Below, piece after piece: positions 24,489 through 36,400 of a stretch of 64,000 nt of DNA. Numbering within the stretch: position 1 is the first letter of the stretch; every line of letters starts with the position of its first letter. The translations under genes and the position numbers were made by a program. The stretch comes from Bacteroidia bacterium (GTDB taxonomy: Bacteria; Bacteroidota; Bacteroidia; Chitinophagales; Chitinophagaceae): the NCBI GenBank assembly GCA_030426665.1, contig JAUHYD010000017.1, forward strand, positions 34,459 to 98,458, given 5' to 3'. Under the pieces are notes generated by a model. That model saw only the letters and a list, made by a program, of their open reading frames with translations. It made no database searches and was not told the origin of the DNA.

Positions 24489-27400
24489 ATGTATAGAAAA
24501 ATTGTTTCTTTAATATTAGCCCTGTTCTGTTCCCTTGCAGCAGCAGATGCCGCCGTTTCAATTACTGCCGGTAGTGGCGGTACCGGTATTTGTAGTAACA
24601 AAGCCGTTTCTGGCAGTGCTCCCGGTTATAGCTCGTTGGGTTCCATTACTATTACGGAAGGTGTATCGTCAGATTTTGCTGCCGGCACCGATGTGATAGT
24701 ACTACATCCACCATCGGGTTGGCGATTCAGTACTACGTTGCCGTCTCTCACATTTATCACAGGGTCTAACATTACCGGAATGTCCGGTAGTATCACTGCA
24801 TCAGCCTTGACAATAAACATTACCGTTGCTGCAACAACAGGTGCTGATCAAATTACTATTACCGGCCTGCAAGTGCAACCGCTTACCACTTCTGCCGGAT
24901 CCGGAAACGTTTATGCGGCCTCGGTTACCGGTGTTACCGGAATAGCTACGGGGACAGGTGGAAACAATTTTGCAACATTATCCGTTGCCTCACCGGTCAC
25001 GGCTGCTGTTTCCATTGCGGCAACCCCCTCGGGTGCATTTTGCCCGGGTACACACATTACCTTTATTCCAACCTCCGCAAATGGCGGTACGCCCACGTAT
25101 ACATGGGCTGTTAACGGTACTGATGTCTCTATAGGGAGTACGTTTACAAGCAGTACCCTTTCAACCGGCAATACAGTTTCCTGCCGGATGGTGAGTAGCT
25201 TAGGTTGTTTGGTGGCTAACCCCGTGTATTCTAATACAATTACAGCTACAGTACTTACTGCACCTGCGGCCCTTACGGGTAGCAATCAGGTGTGCCCCGG
25301 AGTAACTACCACCTTCAGTACAACAAGTACAGGAGGAGCATGGAGTAGCTCCAATACTTCCGTTGCTACAGTAAGCGGTGGTGTTGTAACCGGGGTGACA
25401 GCAGGAACCAGCAAGATATCCTATACAGCTGGGGGGTGTGCGGCAACGAGGGTCATATATGTGAATGAGCTTCCATTTGCTCCCGCATTAACGCCTACAG
25501 TTTCCACAATTTGTGATGAGGGGGCAATCACGATTAGTGCCTCCGGAAGTGCAGCGCCGACAACCATACTTACACAGGATTTTAATTCTGGTTTGTCGCC
25601 TTGGACCGTTGATACTGCGGGCAGTACATTAATACTACCCGGCTCAGAATGGAAAGCATGCGCAGACAGTTATTTAAATGAACAGGGGTGGTATCGGAGC
25701 CCCGACTATACAACATTTGTAATGGCAAATGCCGATACCTCAGGGTCAAGTTCTACATTGTCCGCGAAATTGACTTCTCCGGAGTTTTCATTGGCAGAGT
25801 ATTCTTCGGCAACGCTTACTTTTCAGCATTCTTACGACTATTGGCCTTCCGGAGACGTATATGTGAATCTGGAAATATCTACAAATGGAGGGGCTTCATG
25901 GACGACCATAAATAACTTTATCGGTGAGACTATCGGAGCCAAAATGGCGTTTGTGGGTCAATCCTACTCACTTAATGCTTATCTGGGCAATCCACATGTG
26001 AAAATTCGGTTCTATTATCGATCGACCTTCGGTTATTATTGGGCAATTGACAACATTTCGTTGACTGGAGTCCCGGCATGGGTTGTCCCGACCTGGTCTC
26101 CTTCAACACACTTATATCTCGACGCCGGGTATACAATGCCGTACACGGCGGGTACACCGATAAGTACGGTCTACATGCATCCTACCTCGGTTACCACACC
26201 CACATTCATAACTTATACCGCAACAGCGACAAGTGGGGCTTGTTCTAATTCTGCCACTAGTGCTGTCACTGTTAACCCGGCCCCGGGAACGACGCTGGGT
26301 TCTATGAACTTGTGCGTAGGCACTACTACTACCCTTAGCAATACAGCTGCGGGAGGTACGTGGTTGAGTGCAAATACTTCTGTCGCTACTGTAGTGGCAG
26401 GAACGGGTGTTGTTACAGGTGTAGCTGCAGGTACTGCAACCATCAGTTATATTCTTGGGACAAGTTGTGCTGCGTTGGCAGTTGTCACAGTGAATACCAC
26501 ACCTGCTGCCATTACAGGTGGTCCGTTTGTCTGTATGGGTACACCGACTACATTAGAGAATGCAACTACAGGAGGGTCTTGGAGCAGTAGTAACCCATCT
26601 GTTGCAACGGTTGGCTCATCAACAGGAGTTGTTTCAGGTGTTTCGTTGGGCGCGGTGACAATAGTGTACTCACTTGGTGCAGGTTGTACTGTTACAAAGG
26701 CACTTACTGTCCAGCCTTCACCTGCAGCTATTACCGGCCCGGCTGAATTATGCGCAGGCGACACAGTAACCGTTACTGATGCAACATCAGGAGGAATTTG
26801 GGTGTCCGGTGGTACCGGCATTGCGACAATTGGATATTATACGGGGGATGTCATTGGTGTGTCCGCCGGTACAGTCAACATTACCTACGGTATGCCTACT
26901 ACAGGCTGTCTGGCTATTACAAACATGACCGTGAACCCGATTGGGCCGATTACGGGCTCGGGCGATGCTTGTATTGGTTATACTAACCCGCTTGACAATA
27001 TAGGTGGCTCCGGTACGTGGGTAAGTGGAAATGTGTCTGTTGCTACTGTCGGCGCCTCAACGGGCCTCCTGACAGGTGTTGCAACCGGGACCTCGATGAT
27101 TACATATACCTCGGCTGCAGGCTGTGTCGCTCACCGGGTAATAACTGTAAATGAACTGCCAACCGAGATAACCGGCACAGCGTCAGTTTGTATAGGGCAA
27201 ACTACTGCTTTGGCAAATGCCACATCTGGTGGTACTTGGAGTAGTAGTGATCTGGCAGTTGCAACGGTCGGCTCATCGACAGGAATCGTTTCCGGTGGTA
27301 CTGCAGGAACTGTGGAGATCACATATACCGCTCCCTCTACGTGCATAAGTACAATAATAGTGACTGTTAATCCATTGCCGGTAGCTATCACCGGATCAGC

Positions 27401-30400
27401 AACAATATGCGATGGATTTACTAGTGCGTTGAGTAATGCTTCATCAGGAGGCACCTGGAGCAGTAGCAATGCGGCAGTTGCAACCGTTGGTGCGTCGGGA
27501 GTCGTCACTGCGGAAAGTGAGGGTACGGCGACCATTACATACACCTTGCCAACTGGTTGTTATGGTACCCGGGGGGTAACGGTAAATCCACTACCGGCTG
27601 CCATAACAGGTACTGCTTCGGTTTGTCAGGGGCAGACCACAAGTCTGGCGACTATAACAGGTGGCGGTATTTGGAGTAGTAGTCACTTAGTTGTAGCAAC
27701 CGTTGGCAGTACGTCCGGTTCTGTACTCGGTGGCGCGTCAGGCACGGCCACAATTTCATATACATTGTCCACCGGGTGTGTTTCTTCCCGTGTGGTAACA
27801 GTGAACCCTTTGCCCGGTTCTCTGTCTGGTGCTTCTGTAGTCTGCACCGGCACATCTACGTCACTTACTACTTCATCAAGTGGAGGCACATGGACTAGTA
27901 GCAACACAAGTGTTGCTACTGTCGGGGCAACTGGCGCTGTTACAGGTGTCGCCGCAGGAAATGTTGTGATCTCATACACGTTGCCTACTGGTTGTTATTC
28001 CACAAAATCAATGACAGTTAACTCGTCACCGGCAGCGATTTCCGGAGCAACGGGGGTTTGTGTGGCTGCGACAACGACGCTGAGCAGCACAACGGCAAGT
28101 GGAGCATGGAGTAGCAGCAATACGTCGGTTGCCGCTATTGTGTCAGGAACTGGTGTCGTTACCGGGATTGCCGCAGGTACAGCTACGATTACATATATGT
28201 TGTCCACAGGATGTATCGCCACAAGGGTGACAACGGTGTTGCCTTTGCCTGCGTCCATATCAGGAAGTCTTAGTCTTTGTCTTGGAAATTCGACTTCGTT
28301 AAGTAACTCGACTGGCGGCGGTACCTGGAGTACCAGTAATCCTACGGTGGCAAATATTTCTTCGACGACCGGAGTCGTGACGGGAATGGGTTTAGGTACG
28401 GCCACTATCAGTTATACCTTGCCAACAGGCTGTTATACATCTTCGCTTTCGGTGGTCAATCCGTTGCCTGCAGCGGTTTCGGGGGCGTCAGCGCTGTGTG
28501 TGGGCTCTTCCACAGTATATACAGACGGGACATCCGGTGGCGTATGGAGCAGTAGCAATACGGCCATCGCTAATATCGGAAGTGTTTCGGGGGCTGTTAC
28601 CGGAGTTGCAGCTGGCACGTCGACAATAAGTTATACCCTTTCAACAGGTTGTGCGGCTACCCAAACGCTGACGGTAAATGCATTGCCATCAGGGATATCC
28701 GGTCCCGATAATATTTGTCAGACGGCTTCTGCAAGCATGACCAATCCTGCAGGTGGCGGTTTATGGACAAGCAGTACCATCAGCGTTGCTACTGTTGGTT
28801 CTGCTTCTGGTGTTGTATATGGTGTTGCGGGAGGCGTTGCCGTAATTACTTATACGCTACCTACCGGTTGTAAAACAGCGAAAGCCGTTACCGTTACAGC
28901 ATTACCGGCTGCAATTTCCGGTAGCCCGGTAGTTTGTGAAGGTTCAACTATTTTATATAGTGACGCTACCGCAGGTGGGAGTTGGATATCCGGTAACACT
29001 TCTGTCGCTACCATAGAGTCTACCGGCTTGCTAACCGGTGTGAACGCCGGTACGAGCAACATTACCTATATGCTTCCTCTTGGGTGTGTAGCAACCAAGG
29101 TCGTAACCGTTAATTCTGTGCCGGCCGCGGTGACCGGAAATGCAAATTTGTGCCTCGCTGCACCGCAGTTATTCGAGACCACAACTACAGATGGCGGATG
29201 GGCAAGTAGTAGTCCGTCAGTTGTCTCTATAAATATAACCACCGGTGTAGCAACAGGGTATGTATATGGAGCAGCAACAATCAGCTATATACTGCCTACA
29301 GGCTGTTATGCTATCAAGGAAGTGACCGTCAATCTTACGCCTTCGTCGATTGCAGGTAGTGGTAGCGTGTGCGAAGGGCTCACCACGCCATTTTCGAACG
29401 CTGTTAGTGGCGGGAGCTGGACAAGTAGCGATGCCACAATAGCTTCCGTTAATTCGGCTACCGGAGTTGTATCCGGAGTTAGTGCCGGAACCGCAACTAT
29501 TACTTACACCCTGTCTACCGGTTGTTTCAAAACGAAACAGATTACTGTTAATCCGGTACCCGAAGATATTACCGGGCCTGCTGCAATGTGTCAGGGGCTG
29601 GCCGCTACATTGAGTACAAGTTCCACTGGCGGTACTTGGTCCAGTGGTAGCACATTTGTTGCTATTGTTGGTGTTACTACCGGAGTAGTAAATGGTATCT
29701 CTCCCGGTACTGCAAATATTACTTACAAGTTCCCGACCGGCTGTCAGACAACGAGAGTAATGACCGTATATGCGTTGCCGTCATCAATTTCAGGTGCACC
29801 GAATTTATGTATCGACGGGACTACGACACTCTCCACAGCAAGTAGTGGCGGAACCTGGACAAGCAGTATCCCTGCGGTTGCAACTGTTGATGGCACAGGT
29901 GTAGTGACAGGTGAAACAATCGGAACATCAAGGATTACGTATACGCTTGGAATTGGTTGCAGTGTGTCTAAGGTTGTGACCGTTCACCCGAATCCACCAA
30001 CACCAACAGGGGCCGATACAACCTGTCTCGGGATTACTGTCCCATTTTCTAATACTTTGACTGGCGGAGTCTGGAGTAGTTCAGCATCATCCGGTATTGT
30101 CACAGTTGGAAGTTCTTCAGGGGTTGTCACTCCGGTGGCTCCAGGTGTGGATGCAGTAACGTATACCCTTGGTACCGGGTGCTACAGTACTAAACCGATA
30201 GTTGTAAATACGGTTACACCTATCATTGGTAGCACCTCAATATGTATTGGCGCGCTTTCTATGTTGAGCCATGCCACGCCCGGAGGAACCTGGAGCAGCA
30301 GCAATACGGCGGTTGTTGGTATCAGTCCTACTTCCGGAAATGCCGTAGGGTATTCTGTAAATACGGCCACTATTTCTTATGTATTGCCGTCAGGGTGTAT

Positions 30401-33400
30401 AGCTACGACAATCGTTTCCGTCAATACTTTGCCTCCGTCTATTTCCGGTTTGGGGAGTGTATGTCCCGGCTTTAATGTCAGTTTATTTAACGCTGCACCA
30501 GACGGAGTTTGGAGTAGTTCAAACGCTACGATAGCTTCCGTGGGTTCATCATCGGGCATTGTTACAGGTGTGGCGCCGGGTTTGGTGGCAATTCAGTATT
30601 TGCTACCAACAGGATGCTCCGTAAGCAGGGTGCTGACGGTAAATTCTTTGCCGGCGACTATTGTAGGAAACGAAAGCATATGTGCGGGCAATTCTGCAGT
30701 AATGACAATCGCTGCAACGGGTGGGACCTGGAGCAGCAGTGATTTTTCTGTCGCTTCTATCGGTGCAACCACAGGTGTAGTATCAGGTATTGCTGCAGGC
30801 ACTGCCACGATAACGTACACTCCGTCATCGGGTTGTTTGGCAACACATTCTCTGACTGTCAATGATATGCCTTCGGCTATATCCGGCGCGGGTGCGGTGT
30901 GCAGCGGCACCATGGGGACATTTACAAATACGACCGCTGGGGGCACCTGGAGTAGTGTTTATTCGGCCGTGGTGTCTGTAGACACTGCGACCGGCGTCTA
31001 TACGGCTTTGGCTCCCGGTACCGCCATTATTTCTTATACCCTGGGTGTCGGTTGTGCGGCCACTTCGGTACTTACCGTAAATGTGATGCCCGGTAGTATT
31101 TCAGGCATAGCGAGTGTATGTGCGGGATATACTACGTCATTGTCTAGTTCGCCTTCAGGCGGGATTTGGACAAGTGGTAATACTAGTGCTGCCACCATCA
31201 ATTCGACAACGGGAGTTGTTACAGGTGTTGCAGGTGGAACCTCTACCATCACATATGGGTTCCCCTCTGGTTGTGAGGTGTATTCTGTTGTTACAATCAG
31301 CCCGATGTCGGCGACCATTGCAGGCGTCCCCGTTGTTTGCGAGGGTGCGACTACCACATTGAGTGACCCGGCTGCGGGTGGTGGCACCTGGAGCAGTAGC
31401 AATAGTACCATTGCTGCAGTCGATATGACAAGTGGTTCCGTTACGGGAGTGAGTTCAGGTACCGCTACTATCACTTATACGATTGGGTCGGGATGTGTTT
31501 CTGTGAAAGAAGTTACTGTCAACCCTATCCCCATGCCTATAGCAGGTATCCCAAGTGCATGTTTAGGAATGTCGACTGCGCTGTCTGATCTGACTGCCGG
31601 AGGAACATGGTCATCTTCTGATGCAACCGTAGCGACAATCGGCTCTTCTACCGGAATAGTAAATGCGGTTTCTGCGGGTGTATCAGACATAACATATCAA
31701 TTGCCGACGGGCTGTCTTGTTTCTCAGGAGCTTACTGTTAATCCTGCTCCGGGTACGACTTCCGGAGTTGGTACAGTTTGTGCCGGCAGCAATACTGTTT
31801 TTACCAATTCAGTCATAGGGGGTGTTTGGAGTTCAGGCAGTCCTTCTATAGCATCTGTTGACCCGATAACAGGTATAGCTACAGGGGTGTCAGGTGGAGT
31901 TGCAGAAATCACTTACCTGATGGGTGCCGGATGTCTTACCTCAACTTCGCTTACAGTTTATCCGGTGCCGGCTTCTATTTCCGGCTCAGCATCTGTCTGT
32001 CAGGGGCAGGTTGTTGCCTTGTCAAATGCAACCGGAGGTGGAACTTGGGGAAGTAGTAACGGTGCGGTTGCTTCTATAGGTTTGTCAGATGGTATTGTTT
32101 CGGGTATTGCGCCGGGAACAACAACCATTGCTTATACAATTGGAACGGGTTGTGCGGTAGAATTGGAGCTTACCGTCAACCCTTTGGCAGCTAATACCGG
32201 TTTTGCGAGCACTTGTGTCGGATTCTCAACAGTACTTTCAAATGCTATTTCAGGTGGAACCTGGAGTACAGGTAGCGCGGTAGCAAGTGTAGATGCGGCC
32301 GGTTCGGTTACCGGTTTGATAGCAGGAATTGCGGATATCACCTATGAACTGCCTACAGGTTGTCGTGCTATTACTGCTGTCACTGTATCATCAGTATCGC
32401 CCATTACTGGCAGTTCCGATTTGTGTGTCGGGCAACCGGTAACTTTTTCAAATAGTTCTTCTGGTGGCACCTGGACTTCCGGCGATGCAACAGTTGCGGC
32501 CGTTGATGCCGCTACGGGAACCGTAACGGGCATTACAACGGGAAGCGCAAGCATTTCTTATTATTTTGGTGGAGGGTGTGTTGCTGTCAAGGATGTTACC
32601 GTAAGTCCGCTGGCTCCGATAGTTGGCTCCGATATGGCGTGCGTTGGTCAGACTTCGATATTTACAGATGCTGTTACAGGTGGAACATGGAGTAGTGCGG
32701 AAACTTCTGTTGTCGTAGATGCGTCAACCGGAGCGGTTACCGGAGTTGCCGTTGGTACGGCTGTGATTTCTTACAGACTACCATCAGGCTGTACAGCAAC
32801 AAAAGAAATCACCGTTAACCCTTTATCTGACATCATCGGGCCGGATAGGGTTTGTGAAGGTTCTTCTATTACATTAAGCAATGCTACTCCTGGTGGTAGC
32901 TGGAGTACAGCCAGTCCGGCTATCATTACTGCCGATATTTCGACGGGTGACATTACTGGCGTTTCTTTTGGTGAGGGCATTGTTAGTTATCAATTGCCAT
33001 CAGGCTGTAGGGCAACACATGCAGTGACTGTGAACCCCTTGCCCGATGCTATTTCCGGCAGCCTAAATGTTTGTCTTGGTCTTACTTCAACACTTTCCAG
33101 TTCTTCGGTTGGCGGGTCATGGAGCAGTAGCGATGTCGCTGTTGCGTCGGTAGACATGACTTCTGGTGTTGTTACCGGTCTGACAACTGGAACCACAGAG
33201 GTTTCGTACACGCTTCCTACAGGCTGCGTGTCATCTGTGATAGTAACGGTAAACGCATTACCTGATCCGATATCCGGAACATTGAATATTTGTCAGGGTG
33301 GTATCAATTCTTTGACTAATAGTTCTGTTGGTGGCACGTGGGCAAGCGACGATCTTTCAATAGCAACTATTGACGCTACTACAGGAAGTATAACCGGAGT

Positions 33401-36400
33401 TACTCCGGGAACAGCATCCGTGATTTATACACTTGGCACCGGCTGTATTGTTACTGCTGTCGTTACGGTCAATCCGTTACCTCCGGCTATTTCGGGTGCC
33501 GGAAGTATATGTGTTGGTGAGTCAACGACATTAAGCAACCCTGCTGCTGGTGGTACCTGGAGTAGTGTCGTTGCAAATGTCTCGGTAGGCTCGTTAACCG
33601 GGGTTGTTACAGGTGTTGCTCCGGGATTGGCAAGTGTCGTTTATACATTGCCAACGGGATGTCGCCGAACATTATCAGTTTTTGTAAATGCTTTACCATT
33701 GCCTGTTTCCGGTAGCTTAGGTGTCTGCCAGGGCGCAACATCTTTACTTTCCTCCGGACCTTCCGGGGGGACGTGGTCATCAGATGATCCGGCGATAGCA
33801 AGTGTAGATCCGTCTTCCGGACTCGTTTCCGGTAACTCAACCGGAACCAGTTTCATTTCTTATACTTTGCCTACGGGTTGCAGCATAGCATCCGAGGTTA
33901 CGGTTAATACATTACCGGGTGCCATTTCGGGAGCTGGCGTCGTCTGTCAGGGGCATGCGACCCCGCTTTCCGTATCAATTCCCGGTGGCTCTTGGCTAAG
34001 TAGCGATGCTACGGTAGCTACTGTAGATGGTACTGGTGTGGTAACAGGCGTTAATCCCGGACTTGTTACAATTACCTATACATTACCCACTGGTTGTATC
34101 AGCACCCGGAGTATGACGGTGAATGGATTACCGGCTCCTATAACAGGAGTGAGTGGCGTTTGTGCCGGACAGACAACGTCTCTGTATGATGCTTCTCCCG
34201 GTGGTGTGTGGATAAGCGGTGCTACTGGCATCGCCTCCGTCGATGTGGTAACAGGGGAAGTGACAGGTGTTTCTGTGGGTACCGCAGAAGTCACATATTC
34301 ATTGTCTTCGGGTTGTACCAGTACACGCATTGTTACAGTAAATCTGACACCCGCACCTATAGCAGGTCCGTCTACTGTTTGCGTTGGTTCAGCTGTCGCT
34401 TTAACTAACACTACGGGAGGTGGTATATGGAGCGCTGCGGCACCAGCGGTTGCAACTGTCGGTGGCGGTGGCTCCGTAACCGGTGTGTCTGTCGGTGTTG
34501 CAAACATATCATACACGTTGCCATCAGGTTGCGGAGTAGTTAGAGAAATGACCGTCAATGCATTGCCGCCACCTATTACGGGCGCCGGAACGGTTTGCCC
34601 CGGTCAGACCTTGTCATTAAGTAATTCGGTTTCCGGAGGGACGTGGAATTCTTCTGCCGCAGGCATAGCTACCATAGATGTTACATCAGGTGTGGTGACC
34701 GGTATGTCCGGTGGGGTTGTCGTTATGACATATACACTGCCGACGGGATGTTATACGCATGCTGTCGTGATTGTTGACCCGGCACCTGCAGCTATTACCG
34801 GGGTAGGGCAGGCGTGTGTCGGGGCATCTGCTATTCTTAGTTGCGCAACTTCGGGTGGTTTCTGGTACAGTTCAGCTTCGTCGGTAGCTTCAGTAGATGC
34901 AGCTACCGGAGTTGTTACCGCAGCTACTGCCGGTACAGCCACAATAAGCTACCGAATGTCAACCGGATGTTTCTCCGAATCGATATTTACCGTTAATCCT
35001 TTGCCCCCTGCCATTGCCGGGTCTTCTTCTGCATGTCTTGGTGCAGCTACAGCATTGTACAATAGTGTTCCTGGCGGAACCTGGACCAGCAGCGACCCTA
35101 CTATTGCTACTGTCGATATTGTTACCGGTGATGTTACAGGTGTTGCATTCGGAAGTGCTACAATTACATATGCGCTTCCTACAGGATGTCGTACTTCTTT
35201 GGTGGTGTCCGTTCACCCGCTTCCTGCTGTCATTACAGGAGTCATGCGTATCTGCCAGGGCAATACTACTTTGCTGTCAGATGCGACAGGTCCCGGAAGT
35301 TGGAGCAGCGGAGATACAAGTATAATAGTTGCAGATGCAGCATCAGGCGTTGTCATGGGTGTGTCTGCCGGTACAGCATTAGTGTACTATACTACCGCTG
35401 CCGGGTGTAGCACTTCTGCTGTCGTTACTGTCGATGCACTTCTTCCTGTTGTTGGTACAAATCTTGTTTGTGCGGGCGATACTGTTCATTTTAGTTGTGG
35501 TGTGCCCGGCGGTAGTTGGAGCAGCAGTACACTTGGCGTTGCCACAGTGTCTGATACCGGTACTGTTGCAGGAGTCGGATCAGGTGTTGCAGTTATTTCT
35601 TATCGGTTGAGTTCAGGGTGTGTGTCTACTCGTGTAGTGACAGTCAACCCGTTACCCGTGGGCTATTTCGTTACCGGCGGAGGAAGTTTCTGCACCGGTG
35701 CTGCCGGTGTTCCTGTAGGTCTGTCCGGTTCGTTGCCCGGCTTTGGCTATCATTTGAATAACGGCAGTACACCTGTTTCCTATTTGGCGGGCACCGGAAG
35801 TGTATTGAATTATGGGCTACAGTCTGTTGGAGGCGTGTATAGTGTTAGAGCGGTAAACCTTACAACCGGTTGTTCCAGAACCATGGTTGGTACGGCAACG
35901 GTGACGCCTGTGGCGTTAGCGCCCGCGACTGTAAGTGTATTCTCTTCCGGTGGTGATACTGTTTGCAATAGCACATCTGTCACTTATTCTCCGGTTACCT
36001 ATCTCGCCGGCACCTCGCCTTCATACCAATGGTATGTAAATAGCACATTAGTCGGTTCTGCGGGTTCTTATTCGTATTCTCCTTCTGACGGTGATACAAT
36101 TACTTGCAAGTTGCATAGCAGTGCCTCATGTGCCGTGCCGGACACCGCGACAGGGTCGCTCGTGATGACTGTGTTGCCACTTGTCGGTCCGTCAGTAAGT
36201 GTATCGGTAATTCCTGGTGATACAATATGTAATCTCGCAACAGCAGATTTTACTGCTACTCCGGTAAATGGTGGCTCTACACCTTTATTGCGTTGGATGA
36301 AAAATGGTTCATTAGCTGCAACGGGCGCCACCTATGGATATACACCACTTGATGGCGACGATATTGTTTGTGAGTTGGTTTCCGATGCGCGTTGTCGCCT

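Noticed and set aside
26289..35660. CRISPR-like array in the repetitive region
   Set aside because: The repeats are 216-219 bases, in one open frame and diverged; there are no short identical repeats with unique spacers.
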